From: Anthropogastromicrobium sp050944455
GTDB lineage: Bacteria; Bacillota; Clostridia; Lachnospirales; Lachnospiraceae
Length of the DNA: 64,000 nt
Assembly: GCA_050944455.1 (NCBI GenBank)
Contig: JBMNRC010000005.1
Span: 1-64,000 of the forward strand
Direction of reading: 5' to 3'
Shown here piece by piece: positions 9,231 to 18,550 of this stretch. The stretch's first letter is position 1, and every line of letters begins with the position of its first letter. The notes under the pieces were generated by a model. That model had not been told where the DNA came from, did no database searches, and saw only the letters and a program-made list of their open reading frames with translations. The position numbers and the translations under genes were made by a program.

Positions 9231-10115
9231 TCACAGTTTTCTGATGATATCAATGCAGTTCTGCACGGTGTCCGAGGGATGAGAGGAATACAGCAGACCG
9301 AAGGGGAGGGAATGATCCCAGTCGACCGGAATGATCCTGAGCAGCGGATGAACATTTTTCCAGCATTCGACAGCCATCAGCAGGCTGCCGCCCTGTTCGC
9401 ACTGATTGAATACTGCGGTACTGTAAAAGGGGAATTCCTCGAGACGGATCTGCGGATACCGTGTTTTAAGCTCTTCACGGAGCAGGTCCACTTCCTGAAA
9501 CGCGCCGGGCCGGATCAGCATAATGCTCTGCCCGCGGAGATCCCGCATGGTCAGGCGCTTTTTGGCCGACAGAGGGTGATTCAGCGAGACGGCCAGGCAG
9601 ATGGGTTCTCTTCTCAGGATCAATCCCTGACACTTTCGCTGATTCAGAAGATCCTGGTCAAAAACACCGGCTACCATGTCGATGTGATCGCCCAGGTGTT
9701 CAAGAATTTCTTTCGCGTTTTCCGGCGTGTTTTCGAAAGGGACAAGCTGAAACCTCAGGCCTGAAAACTCTTCATGGAGGGAAGGCCAAAGGTCGAAAAG
9801 AACCTGAGCCGGCGTCATCGGAGAAGTGCCGATACGGATGACGGCCTCTTCCTCACGCATGGCCTGCCGCGCCCGCTGAACCGAATCATCCATGTATTGA
9901 AGAAGATATTTCGCGTCTTTGTAAAACGACTCCCCGGCTCTGGTGAGAGTGACGCCTTTGTTTGTCCGGCAGAAAAGGCGGACCTGCATTCTTTCTTCCA
10001 GAAGGTTAATCTGTTTGATCACGGCTGTAGGCGTGATGTAAAGCTTTTCACCGGCTTTCGAAAAGCTGCCCGTCTCCGCGGCGGCGATAAAAGTTTTAAG
10101 CTGCTGGTTGTACAT
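9231..10115 (-). CDS. LysR-family transcriptional regulator
   Basis: The 294-residue protein has the N-terminal winged helix-turn-helix of LysR regulators (residues 1-60: FIAAAETGSFSKAGEKLYIT, then IKQINLLEERMQVRLFCR). A linker helix and a periplasmic-binding-protein-like effector domain (about 90-290) follow. The effector domain has AVIRIGTSPM, a typical first strand. It is transcribed towards the aldo/keto reductase and divergently from the TIM-barrel gene at 10417, with a 301-bp gap between starts that could hold its operator. LysR proteins usually repress themselves and activate a neighbour in response to a small molecule; the effector here is not evident. Confidence 0.94.
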   Translation of the reverse strand: MYNQQLKTFIAAAETGSFSKAGEKLYITPTAVIKQINLLEERMQVRLFCRTNKGVTLTRAGESFYKDAKYLLQYMDDSVQRARQAMREEEAVIRIGTSPMTPAQVLFDLWPSLHEEFSGLRFQLVPFENTPENAKEILEHLGDHIDMVAGVFDQDLLNQRKCQGLILRREPICLAVSLNHPLSAKKRLTMRDLRGQSIMLIRPGAFQEVDLLREELKTRYPQIRLEEFPFYSTAVFNQCEQGGSLLMAVECWKNVHPLLRIIPVDWDHSLPFGLLYSSHPSDTVQNCIDIIRKL

Positions 10116-10416
10116 TGCCGTTTCCTTTCCGGGGTATGCTGGAAATCAGTCAGAGGTTATCCTGTGTTCAGTATAGCATGATCAGAAACCAGTATGATCT
10201 GGAACCGGCCCTGAACATGATCCTGATATCTGTTGAGGCGTTTCCAGCCAGAGAAGTTGTACAATTGGATGATGCGGTTGATTATGGAAAACCTGCCTGT
10301 GCTCTGCTAAAATACAGGAAGACGGAGAGCGGCCTGATGGGGAGAGAAAAAGAATTTTTACCTTTTCGGGCCCGCTCTGCGCATGGATAATTGATACAGA
10401 AAGGCTGTTTTGAGAT
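10116..10416. promoter_or_regulatory. Divergent intergenic region between LysR gene and TIM-barrel gene
   Basis: About 300 bases with no gene. It must hold the promoters of both divergent genes. I see repeated ATGATC/TGATC half-motifs around 10170-10225 but no clean LysR T-N11-A palindrome. Confidence 0.35.
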
Positions 10417-11202
10417 ATGGAAAACCGAAAAAATAAAACGAAAATCGCGGTCTGCCAGTGGTGCCTGAAAGACCAGAGCCCGGAGGGCTGCGCGCGGGCG
10501 GCAGAGCTGGGATACGACGGCGTCGCCATGGACTTCGGGCTGTGGTATCCGCAGAATGACCTCCGCCGGGAAGGCAAACTGGCAAGGTACGTCAACGCGT
10601 TTGCCGAGAAAGGGCTGAGAGTCCCGTCGCTCGCCCTGAACGCTCTGCAGGTGCGCACGCCGGAAGAGGCGGAGACTGCCCTGAAGACCGTGAACAGGGC
10701 TGTCCGGGCCGCGGTGATTCTCGGCGCGGACATTCTGGTGATTCCCTGTTTCGGCGGTATGGAACTGAATACGCCGGAGAGCTTTCAGCGGATGACCGGT
10801 TTCCTGCAGAAAGTCTGCGGGATGGCGGAAAGCGCGGGCCTGACGGTCGGAGCGGAGACCAGCCTGCCGCTGGAAAAGGATAAAGAACTGCTGCAGGCTG
10901 TGGACCGCGGGAATTTCCGCATTTACTTCGATACGGCTAACCCGGTGATGATGAATTTCGGAGATCCCATCAGGATGCTTGAGGAGCTGCTCCCGCAGAT
11001 CTGCGAGATCCATGTGAAGGATTTCCGGGATCTCTTCGGAAAGCCCCGGAGTGTTTTTCTCGGGCATGGGAAAGGCAAGGCGCTGGAGCAGCTGACGAAA
11101 ATCCGCGACAGCGGATATACCGGGTGGATTGTCACGGAGAACACGCTGCCGGCGAAAGCGCTGGCCCAGGATGTGCAGATCATCAGGGAGATTATGGGCT
11201 GA
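10417..11202 (+). CDS. Sugar-phosphate isomerase/epimerase-like TIM-barrel protein
   Basis: The 261-residue protein belongs to the xylose isomerase-like/AP endonuclease 2 superfamily. The pattern is a single TIM barrel with metal-ligand segments at strand ends: VGAETSLPL (Glu), IYFDTANPVMM (Asp), EIHVKDFRD (His and Asp) and WIVTENT (Glu). These match the family's divalent-metal triad. The length is typical. Members isomerise or epimerise keto sugars or inosose compounds; the substrate cannot be named. It stands alone, opposite a LysR regulator that may control it. Confidence 0.9.
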   Translation: MENRKNKTKIAVCQWCLKDQSPEGCARAAELGYDGVAMDFGLWYPQNDLRREGKLARYVNAFAEKGLRVPSLALNALQVRTPEEAETALKTVNRAVRAAVILGADILVIPCFGGMELNTPESFQRMTGFLQKVCGMAESAGLTVGAETSLPLEKDKELLQAVDRGNFRIYFDTANPVMMNFGDPIRMLEELLPQICEIHVKDFRDLFGKPRSVFLGHGKGKALEQLTKIRDSGYTGWIVTENTLPAKALAQDVQIIREIMG

Positions 11203-11256
11203 GCGCCGTTAAGGCTTTCCTAAAAATTGACGGAATAGCACAGGACAGACGCATGG

Positions 11257-11280
11257 GATTTCCGGAGAAAACCGGAAATC
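11257..11280. other. Hairpin downstream of TIM-barrel gene
   Basis: A 9-bp perfect stem (GATTTCCGG with CCGGAAATC) and six-base loop. No T-run follows, so it is not a clear terminator; it could be a processing or partial termination structure. Confidence 0.4.
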
Positions 11281-11355
11281 ACGAATCAATGTCATTCAGA
11301 TAAATTTTTACCGGAGCCAGCCGCCGCATCCGAGGCTGGAGGGGAGAGGAGCGAT

Positions 11356-11916
11356 ATGAGCGCGTACCAGCAGATTCAGGCAGGGCAGATCCTGCTGATT
11401 GTATGCTGTGTTTTTTACCTGATCTGGTGGGGCGTTTCCTTCCAGCCGGGAACGGAGGTCAACCGCGAGGGCGGTTACCGGGGACTCCTCCTGCTGATCA
11501 CGGCGGTCTGCGGAATCGCCGGACTGGTGCTGTCTGTCATCGGGCTCAACGAAATCCCGAAGAGCAGCGAAAAGCTGAACGGCGCGGCCGTCGCGGCGGC
11601 AGGCATTGCGGCATATATCGTACTGCTGCTGGTGACCGGCCGGCTGCTGCACCGCAGGGTCACGACTGAACTCGTGCTGATCACCGGATGGACTGTCCTC
11701 GAACTGTGCGTGATCAATTCCCTGAACGGAGCCGGCCGTCTGTCCGACCCTGAATTTTTTGTCCAGTGTGCCGTGATCGCGGCGGCCTTCGCGGTGGGAA
11801 TCGTTCTGTATGTTCTGTATTACCGGATGGAGGAGCACAGGGCTTTTTATGCGGCGATGGTTCCGCTGATCGCGGACGGGATCGCCATGGGCGTCCTGGT
11901 TTTTCTGATGATCTGA
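11356..11916 (+). CDS. Small multi-pass membrane protein, unknown function
   Basis: The 186-residue protein has about six hydrophobic segments: ILLIVCCVFYLIWWGVSF, a GLLLLITAVCGIAGLVLSVI segment, then AAVAAAGIAAYIVLLLV, VLITGWTVLELCVI, AAAFAVGIVLYVLYY and AMVPLIADGIAMGVLVFLMI. Loops are short. A strong GGAGGGGAGAGGA lies upstream of the ATG at 11356. I recognise no named family with confidence. It precedes a convergent MFS transporter and is not clearly in an operon. Confidence 0.8.
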   Translation: MSAYQQIQAGQILLIVCCVFYLIWWGVSFQPGTEVNREGGYRGLLLLITAVCGIAGLVLSVIGLNEIPKSSEKLNGAAVAAAGIAAYIVLLLVTGRLLHRRVTTELVLITGWTVLELCVINSLNGAGRLSDPEFFVQCAVIAAAFAVGIVLYVLYYRMEEHRAFYAAMVPLIADGIAMGVLVFLMI

Positions 11917-11939
11917 GCCGGCCGATTCCGGGCGCTTGA

Positions 11940-12000
11940 AAAAAAAACTATACAATAGAGATAACCTATACAGAAAATCTATACAAAAACCTGAATAGTG
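11940..12000. repeat. Three CTATACA motifs in an AT-rich spacer
   Basis: CTATACA occurs at 11948, 11966 and 11979 within an otherwise GC-rich region. It lies between convergent genes, so a promoter role is not obvious. Confidence 0.35.
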
Positions 12001-12003
12001 ATT

Positions 12004-12046
12004 GAAAAATCCCTTCTCTGCCGTATTGCGCCGGCTTGAGAAGGGA
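12004..12046 (-). terminator. Rho-independent terminator for the MFS gene
   Basis: A stem of TCCCTTCTC (12010-12018) with GAGAAGGGA (12038-12046) and further inner pairing is followed, reading on the minus strand, by TTTTTC. It lies about 100 bases past the MFS stop. Confidence 0.7.
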
Positions 12047-12144
12047 CATTTCATTTCACAGGATATGTTTCAGATTCTTGGATTTGTTCGCTGGATTTCT
12101 GGATTTCTTTCCGCAATCTTCGGGATAGCCTTCAGCTTTTGAGA

Positions 12145-13395
12145 CTATTTTCGGTTTTCAGGATTGTTCTGATTCTGTTTTCGCCGGCGCAGCACCAGAA
12201 TTCCGATGAGCATCATCACCGGGAAGCCGATGGCGGAAAGGATTCCGATCTTCAGGCTGTTGCCGTTTGCGGCGGCGATCTGGCCTGCGATGGTCGGGCC
12301 GGACATGCAGCCGACGTCCCCTGCCAGCGCGTAGAGCGCGAACATCAGGGTGCCGCCGTTTCTAATGCCGGCGGAGGCCAGGCTGAAAGTGCCGGGCCAG
12401 AAGATTCCGACGGCGAAGCCGCAGACCGCGCATCCCGCGAGCCCGACTGCCGGCGACTGCCCGAGGGAGATCATCAGGTAGCTGATGACGCACAGGATGG
12501 CCGAGAACATCATAAAGCGGGTGAGGTCCAGCCGGTCGCCGAATTTTCCGAAAATAGCCCTCGAGGTTCCCATGGTGATGGAGAACATCATCGTGCCCAG
12601 AAGGTCGCCCATCGTTTTGCTGATGTGGAGGCCGGATTCCGCAAAGGCGGAAGCCCACTGGCTCACCGCCTGCTCGCTGGCGCCGGCGCAGAGCATCATG
12701 ATGAAGAACAGCCAGAAGACGGATTTTCCGGCCAGCTCGCGGAAAGTGAGGCCATGCTCACCCTCGGGAATCAGCGGCAGGATCGGAACCCGGGTGAAGA
12801 ACAGGAGATCGACGGCAGGGACGAGGATCCACAGCCGGGCCATGATCTTCCAGTTCGTGATACCGAAAAAGTGAAAGAACAGAGTAGATATCAGGACCAC
12901 CGCCACAACGCCCCAGCAGTACATGGAGTGGAGCATGCTCATTTCCGCTTCCTTGTTGTCCGTCGGACAGGATTCGACGATCGGGCTGATCAGCACTTCC
13001 ATCAGTCCGCCGCCGAAGGCGTAGATCAGGATGGAGATCACAAAGCCGGCCATCGGGGAGGGCAGCAGATCGGGGAGAACGGTGATGGAGAGCAGCCCCA
13101 GGGCAGCCGCCGCGTTGGCGAGGATGACCGCCGCGCGGTAGCCGATGCGGTCGACGAACCCCGCGGAGAGCAGGTCGATCAGCAGCTGCAGGCCGAAGTT
13201 GAAGGTCGTCAGCAGGGTAACCTGGCGGAGGCTGAGCCCGTACTGTTTCTCGAAGGTGATGAAAAGAAGCGGCAGAAAGCTGTTGACGATCGCCTGAACG
13301 ACGTAGCCCAGGTAGCAGGCGTGGATGGTCGACCGGTAGTCCGGCTGCTTCGCGTTTCCTTTCAGGCCGCCTGCGGCGGAAATGTTCTGACTCAT
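12145..13395 (-). CDS. MFS transporter
   Basis: The 416-residue integral membrane protein has about 12 hydrophobic segments in two halves and a central loop with charged residues (PLIPEGEHGLTFRELAGKS). The inter-helix motif AGFVDRIGYRAAV corresponds to the MFS loop 2-3 signature. MFKFGDR-like spacing in the second half (IFGKFGDRLDLTR) repeats it. The overall pattern resembles FucP/YbjJ-type sugar or drug transporters, but the substrate is not predictable. The gene is preceded at 13506-13535 by a perfect tandem AT-rich element that may be its control site. A basic C-terminal tail ends the protein. Confidence 0.92.
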   Translation of the reverse strand: MSQNISAAGGLKGNAKQPDYRSTIHACYLGYVVQAIVNSFLPLLFITFEKQYGLSLRQVTLLTTFNFGLQLLIDLLSAGFVDRIGYRAAVILANAAAALGLLSITVLPDLLPSPMAGFVISILIYAFGGGLMEVLISPIVESCPTDNKEAEMSMLHSMYCWGVVAVVLISTLFFHFFGITNWKIMARLWILVPAVDLLFFTRVPILPLIPEGEHGLTFRELAGKSVFWLFFIMMLCAGASEQAVSQWASAFAESGLHISKTMGDLLGTMMFSITMGTSRAIFGKFGDRLDLTRFMMFSAILCVISYLMISLGQSPAVGLAGCAVCGFAVGIFWPGTFSLASAGIRNGGTLMFALYALAGDVGCMSGPTIAGQIAAANGNSLKIGILSAIGFPVMMLIGILVLRRRKQNQNNPENRK

Positions 13396-13504
13396 GGATA
13401 TCCCCTTTACAGTGATCCGGAATTTACTGCGGATTTTTGAAGCATTATCAGGCCTTATGAAATTTAAGTTCAGCGAAGTCTGAATAACATGAGAAATTTC
13501 ATAT

Positions 13505-13535
13505 CTTATAATTTTATAAGTTATAATTTTATAAG
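13505..13535. promoter_or_regulatory. Perfect 15-bp tandem AT-rich repeat upstream of the MFS gene
   Basis: TTATAATTTTATAAG occurs twice head to tail at 13506-13520 and 13521-13535. Each unit is close to a palindrome (CTTATA...TATAAG). It lies 110-140 bases upstream of the MFS start and about 60 bases past the EamA stop (both minus strand). It may be an operator or hold a TATAAT-type promoter. Confidence 0.5.
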
Positions 13536-13596
13536 GCGTGATTTGTTATTACGTATGATCTTGTAAGACGAAATTCCGGCAATTCCCGGAAAGTTT

Positions 13597-14514
13597 CTAC
13601 AAAAACTGGGCGATAACGATCGCGGCGAACATCAGCCCGGCGCCGGCGATCTCCCGCGGCGTCATCGTCTGGTGCAGGAAGATCCAGCCGGATAGCGCGC
13701 CGAACACGCTTTCCAGGCACATGGCCAGGCTCGCGATGGTCGGGTCCAGGCCCCGCTGCGCGACAATCTGCAGAGTGTAGCCGACGGCGCTGCTGAAAAG
13801 CCCCGCGTACAGGATGGCCGGAAGCGCGGCCGCCAGGGTTTCCGGTGTGATCTTTTCGAAAAACAGGGCCGCGATCGTCGCAAAGACGGCGGTTACCAGA
13901 AACTGGCCCTCGGAGAGGCGGATGCCGTCGACCGAGGTTTCGTAGTGATCCACCGTCAGAATCTGCAGGGCGAAGAGAACCGCGCACAGAAGAAGCGCCA
14001 GATCGCCGGCGGACGGACGCACCGCTCCCTGAAAACAGAGCAGATACAGGCCGGCAACAGACAGAGCGACGCAAAGCCAGATCCTTTTGTCCGGCCGTTT
14101 TCCCAGAAAAATGGAGATGACCGGGACCACGACGCAGTACAGGGCGGTGATGAAACTGGCTTTGGCCGTGGTGGTGTAGGCGATGCCGATCTGCTGGGAC
14201 GCGCTGGCCGCGAAAAGGAAGAAACCGCATAAAAGAGACGCGGTTCTGAGATTCCCGCGGTCTTTCGCGGTGGACGGCGCGCCGGTCGGGCGCCCTTCTT
14301 TTTGCTTTTTCCAATCGGTCAGTCGGATGACGGGGAGAAGAGCGATCACCGCGATCCAGCTTCGCGCCGCCAGAAACGTGAAAGCGCCGACATACTCCGC
14401 GCCGATGGACTGGGCGGCGAAAGCCATGCCCCAGATCAGGGCCGTCAGCACCAGGAGGAGCGTATGCTGAACCTGTCCGGCCCGGGAAAGTGTGGTTTCT
14501 GAATAATCTGCCAT
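13597..14514 (-). CDS. EamA/DMT-family transporter
   Basis: The 305-residue protein has ten hydrophobic segments in two EamA repeats: LLLVLTALIWGMAFAAQ, then FLAARSWIAVIALLPVI, with TTTAKASFITALYCVVVP at the end of the first repeat and LDPTIASLAMCLESVFGALS in the second. That is the drug/metabolite transporter pattern, usually exporting amino acids or small metabolites. I start at the ATG at 14514, which has AGGAAT upstream; the open frame extends about 76 codons further, but that part is low-complexity and arginine-rich and looks non-coding. Confidence 0.93.
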   Translation of the reverse strand: MADYSETTLSRAGQVQHTLLLVLTALIWGMAFAAQSIGAEYVGAFTFLAARSWIAVIALLPVIRLTDWKKQKEGRPTGAPSTAKDRGNLRTASLLCGFFLFAASASQQIGIAYTTTAKASFITALYCVVVPVISIFLGKRPDKRIWLCVALSVAGLYLLCFQGAVRPSAGDLALLLCAVLFALQILTVDHYETSVDGIRLSEGQFLVTAVFATIAALFFEKITPETLAAALPAILYAGLFSSAVGYTLQIVAQRGLDPTIASLAMCLESVFGALSGWIFLHQTMTPREIAGAGLMFAAIVIAQFL

Positions 14515-15400
14515 AAAATTCCTGCTGCACCTGCCGCAGAGTTCCGCCGCGGCGGGAAAAACCTGCTGCAGAGTGCTGTTGTTATAGTGTCGCTGTAAAG
14601 TGCTATCCGAGCTGCCGCAGAGTACCATCTGCGCTGCCGTGGATTGCCGCTGCGGAACACCGTCCCGGAGTACCGTCCCGGAGTTGCCTCTGCGGCGGGC
14701 AATTGCGCGCCTGCGGCGGGACGGTCCATCGGACGGTCTCAATACCAGAAACGGCGATATCTGAGCTGCTCCTGATCACCGAATGCCGCAATTCATGCAG
14801 CTGGCAGCGCGGCGTCGAAGTCACATGACGAAAGCGGTCAGTCTGTTTACGAGAGCGCTTTCAGCGCCGCAACGAGCCTATTTTAACACCGCAAACAGCG
14901 AATGCAAGCGCGCAGGGCTCACTTTGCGTACCCGGATCTGAGCGGGGATGTTTTTCCGGGATTCTGGCAGGACCGCACCTGAGGTTCTCACTTCGCATAT
15001 TGGAATCTGAGCAGGGTTGGAAACGTGTCCATTCTGGACATAACAATACCGCGGCGCGGGGAGGGGCAATACGCCATCCTGAATCCCAGCCGATGGATTC
15101 CACTGCGTCAGAAATCGCGGCGCGGGGAGGCGCGGTATGCCAGCTGTATTGTTCATGCCGATCCTATGCGTTCCCTTGTTTTTTCTGTCAGAAATGCTAA
15201 AATACTCTAAATATGCCGAATTGTCCGGCACTGTTGCCGACTCTTCGGATCTTCCCGGTTTCCGCGGCTTTACAGCTCCGGAATCCTGAGGGGTTGCGGG
15301 TCTGCCGGCTGACAGGCAGCGCCGGGCAGGCGGCATATGGATGGCAGGCAATTCTGGCCTGCCATCTGTAATAATGCGGGACTGGCCCGCAGATTAGCCA
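14515..15400. repeat. Gene-poor 0.9-kb gap with degenerate repeats
   Basis: No frame here looks like a protein family. At 14918-14947 and 14988-15017 a motif of the form CTCACTTYGCR then GGATCTGAGCRGGG is repeated about 70 bp apart. At about 15049 and 15115 a CGCGGCGCGGGGAGG motif is repeated about 66 bp apart, and AACAATAC at 15042 is inverted as GTATTGTT at about 15147. From 14525 to 14700 GCCGCAGAGT-like units recur. Confidence 0.5.
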
Positions 15401-15412
15401 GGAGGAAACAGT

Positions 15413-16669
15413 ATGGATAACAGTGAGAAAACCAACAGCAGCGCGGAGACGCTGAACAGGAATACAGCGGAGGGAACCGCGGCGGCAAATGCCTCAGCGG
15501 TGGATATGGCAGCGGGAGATTTCGGAGCGTTCGACCAGGGGACAATTCTGGAAGACCGCGCCGCGAGAGACAAAAAGATCGTCCGCACCAGTGTGATCGG
15601 AATCCTCGCCAATGTGAGCCTCGCCGCCTTCAAGGCGATTGTCGGGCTGCTGGTTCATTCAATCGCGATCACGTTGGACGCGGTGAACAACCTTTCGGAC
15701 GCCGGCTCCTCCATCGCGACGATCATCGGGACCAGGCTGGCCGCGCGCCCTGCCGACAGGGAGCACCCGTTCGGCCACGGGCGGACAGAGTACCTCAGCG
15801 CGATGGTCATCGCCATTCTGGTGCTTTACGCCGGCATCACGTCGTTCACCAAGTCGGTGAAAAAGATCATCAATCCGGAAATCCCTTCCTACACGGCGCC
15901 CGCGCTGATCATCGTGGCGGCGGCCGTGCTGGTCAAGATCTTTCTCGGGCGCTATGTCACGAAAGTCGGAAAGGAAGTCTCCTCGGATTCCCTGAAAAAC
16001 TCCGGCAAGGACGCGCTGATGGACGCCGTGATCTCGTTCTCGACCCTGGCGGCAGCGGTGATTTACCTGACAACCAGTGTTTCGCTTGAAGCGTGGCTCG
16101 GCGTCGTCATCGCCCTGGTTATCGTCAAGGCCGGCATCGATATGCTGAGGGATACCCTGTCCCGGATTCTGGGTGAGCGCGCGGACGCCAGCCTGGCCCG
16201 GGAGATCCGGGAAACGGTTCTTTCGTTCCCCGAAGTCCACGGGGTGTACGATCTCGTGCTGCACAACTACGGGCCGGATATCTACAACGGCTCCCTGCAC
16301 ATCGAAGTGAAGGAAACCATGGACGCCGGACAGATCGACGAGCTTGAGCGGCAGATCACCGTGGCGGTTTACCTCAAAAACCATGTGCTGCTGACCGCGA
16401 TCGGCATCTATTCCATGAACACGAAGAACGACCACGCGGCGCAGGTCGAGAAGGAAATCCGCGATTACGTGGAATCAGATCCGTATGTGCTGCAGATGCA
16501 CGGCTTCTACCTGAATGAGAAGGAGAAGCGCATGCGCTTTGACGTGATCATCAGCTTTGACGCGCCGGACAGGCAGGCGGTCTACCGGCAGACGGTGCAG
16601 CACGTGCAGGAGCGGTTCCCGGATTACAAGCTGGAGATCGTGATGGATACAGACTTCTGTGAGTCCTGA
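15413..16669 (+). CDS. Cation diffusion facilitator (CDF) metal exporter
   Basis: The 418-residue protein exports divalent cations such as Zn, Mn or Fe in exchange for protons. A 55-residue hydrophilic N-terminus precedes six transmembrane helices. The TM2 metal site appears in LDAVNNLSDAGSS (Asp89, Asp96), the conserved HPFGHGRTEYLS follows at 118-129, and TM5 carries KDALMDAVIS, giving Asp200 and Asp204 in a DxxxD arrangement instead of the commoner HxxxD, which may shift metal preference towards Mn or Fe. The C-terminal cytoplasmic domain (FPEVHGVYDLVLHNYGP) is the usual ferredoxin-like regulatory fold, and a second similar segment follows. CAGGAGGAAA precedes the ATG. Confidence 0.95.
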   Translation: MDNSEKTNSSAETLNRNTAEGTAAANASAVDMAAGDFGAFDQGTILEDRAARDKKIVRTSVIGILANVSLAAFKAIVGLLVHSIAITLDAVNNLSDAGSSIATIIGTRLAARPADREHPFGHGRTEYLSAMVIAILVLYAGITSFTKSVKKIINPEIPSYTAPALIIVAAAVLVKIFLGRYVTKVGKEVSSDSLKNSGKDALMDAVISFSTLAAAVIYLTTSVSLEAWLGVVIALVIVKAGIDMLRDTLSRILGERADASLAREIRETVLSFPEVHGVYDLVLHNYGPDIYNGSLHIEVKETMDAGQIDELERQITVAVYLKNHVLLTAIGIYSMNTKNDHAAQVEKEIRDYVESDPYVLQMHGFYLNEKEKRMRFDVIISFDAPDRQAVYRQTVQHVQERFPDYKLEIVMDTDFCES

Positions 16670-17116
16670 TCCGCCGAGGGTTCTGATCCGCTGCGGGTCA
16701 GCGGGAAAGCCGCGGCTGCCGGGGGTTCTGCGTTTCCGGCAAAGGACAGGCGCGGCGGGGGCCCCGGACGCTGCGGCAGGCGTCATACCTTTACACCCGC
16801 CCGGATTTTGCTGGTACGGTCGCGGTGCTGTTCAACATGGTTGATGCGCCTTTACACGCGCCCGGATTTTGCGGTATCATCATTCAGGGAAACATTTATG
16901 ATTTCAGCCGCCCGCCGCCGGAAGCGGCGGGACTGGCCGCGATCCCTGATGCCTGGCAGCTAATCGCTGGCCGCGAATAACGGATCACGATAACTGACCG
17001 CTGATAACGAACAGGCAATAATGATTCACGATCAACGAATAACGGATTACGGATCGCGGATCACGAAAAGCGGATCGCGAATAACGAATTACTGATCACT
17101 AACGGAGGGGATATCT
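16670..17116. repeat. Spacer with two-copy 61-bp repeat, GC palindrome and ATCACGAATAACG-like runs
   Basis: CCTTTACAC followed by GCCCGGATTTTGC occurs at 16788 and 16849, a 61-bp period. A palindrome CCCGCCGCCGGAAGCGGCGGG is at 16911-16931 and recurs at 37634. From about 16975 to 17100 the sequence is built of loose variants of GGATCACGAATAACG. No gene is evident; the TldD ribosome binding site (GGAGGGG) ends the stretch. Confidence 0.6.
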
Positions 17117-18550
17117 ATGAAAGCACCTTATTCATCCTGGCTGACCGGGCTGGAACCGGCGCTGCGCAGGCTGTACGCGGCTCTCCGCCCCGACTTTGAC
17201 TACGTGAGCTTTCTGTCCACGGATTCCGTGGGCTTTACCATCCAGATTTCGCAGCGAGCGAGATCCGTCTCGGACCGCAACCTGACCACAGAGCGCGGCA
17301 CGGTTGTCCGCGTGCGGAAGGGCGGGCTCTATTCTGAGGCGGCCTTCAACGATCTCACCGATCAGAACGTGGACGAAGTGGCGGCCCGCATCCGGGAAGA
17401 GCTTTCCGCGCAGATGGAGATTCTCAGGCAGACCGGCACCGAGGTTTACGAGACAGGGGCGGTTCCGGACGAGCCGGCGGAAGTGTTCGCGGAGATGGAG
17501 ACGGAGCAGCTTCCCGAGACCGCCGATACCGCGGCGCTGGTTTCGCAGTTTACGGAGATCAGCAGCCGCACCGCGGCTGCCGTGGAGGGAGCGCTGGACT
17601 GCTCGATCCGCGCGCAGTCCACGCACATCAGCAAGCTGTTCTTCACGGAAAACCGGTATCTGCGCCAGAGCTACGTTTATTCGGAGGAGCGGGTCACCAT
17701 CCTTCTGAGGACGGAAGCCGGAACGAGATTCGGGACGGATGGGCACTCCGGCCAGTGCGGCCCTGAACTGTTCGCGCAGACGGAGAAGATCGCGGAGACG
17801 GCCGCGCGCAACGCGGAGGCCATGCGCAGGGCGGGAACCGTCGAGCCCGGGGAGTACGAGGTGATCACGACGCCGGGCGTTTCCGGCATCATCGCGCACG
17901 AGGCGTTCGGGCACGGTGTGGAGATGGACATGTTCGTCAAAAACCGCGCGCTCGGGAAAAACTATATCGGGAAACGGGTGGCCTCGGACCTCGTGACCAT
18001 GCACGAAGGCGCGCTGTGCGCGAAAAACGTCACCAGCTACGCCTTCGACGACGAGGGAACGCTGGCCCAGGATACGGTTGAGATCGACCACGGCATCCTC
18101 AAAACCGGCATCTGCGACGCCCTGTCGGCGGTGAGGCTCGGAACCGCGCCCACCGGAAACGGGAAGCGCCAGAACTTCGAGCACAAGGTCTACACCCGCA
18201 TGACCAACACGGTGTTTGAGCCGGGACATGACACGCTGGAGGAGATGATCGCGTCCATCCGGCACGGCTATCTGCTGGATATGCCGCAGAGCGGCATGGA
18301 GGACCCGAAGCACTGGGGAATCCAGTGCATCATCGCCCTGGGCTACGAGATCAGGGACGGAAAGCTTACCGGGAAGACGGTCACGCCGATGGTTCTGACC
18401 GGGTATGTGCCGGATCTGCTGGGAGATATAAGCATGGCGACGGGCGAAACCGAGGTCGACGGCTGCGGCTATTGCGGCAAGGGTTACAAAGAGTGGGTGA
18501 AGGTGGCCGACGGAGGGCCTTATCTGAAAACGAAAGTGAGGCTTGGATGA
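17117..18550 (+). CDS. tldD: TldD-type zinc metalloprotease
   Basis: The 477-residue protein is the catalytic subunit of the TldD/TldE (PmbA) protease, which degrades unfolded or modified peptides and trims RiPP leader peptides in other bacteria. The metal motif is HEAFGHGVE at 261-269, where His261, Glu262 and His266 form the HExxxH site. A conserved C-terminal glycine-rich segment with two cysteines (CGYCGKG) precedes the end; the second cysteine-like ligand is usual in the family. GGAGGGG precedes the ATG. The next gene overlaps its stop codon and encodes the partner, so both are translationally coupled. No RiPP precursor is visible beside it. Confidence 0.95.
   Translation: MKAPYSSWLTGLEPALRRLYAALRPDFDYVSFLSTDSVGFTIQISQRARSVSDRNLTTERGTVVRVRKGGLYSEAAFNDLTDQNVDEVAARIREELSAQMEILRQTGTEVYETGAVPDEPAEVFAEMETEQLPETADTAALVSQFTEISSRTAAAVEGALDCSIRAQSTHISKLFFTENRYLRQSYVYSEERVTILLRTEAGTRFGTDGHSGQCGPELFAQTEKIAETAARNAEAMRRAGTVEPGEYEVITTPGVSGIIAHEAFGHGVEMDMFVKNRALGKNYIGKRVASDLVTMHEGALCAKNVTSYAFDDEGTLAQDTVEIDHGILKTGICDALSAVRLGTAPTGNGKRQNFEHKVYTRMTNTVFEPGHDTLEEMIASIRHGYLLDMPQSGMEDPKHWGIQCIIALGYEIRDGKLTGKTVTPMVLTGYVPDLLGDISMATGETEVDGCGYCGKGYKEWVKVADGGPYLKTKVRLG

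Noticed and set aside
14878..15351. Minus-strand 157-codon frame in the 14.5-15.4 kb gap
   Set aside because: Its apparent peptide repeats follow from the DNA repeats; there is no ribosome binding site and no family match.
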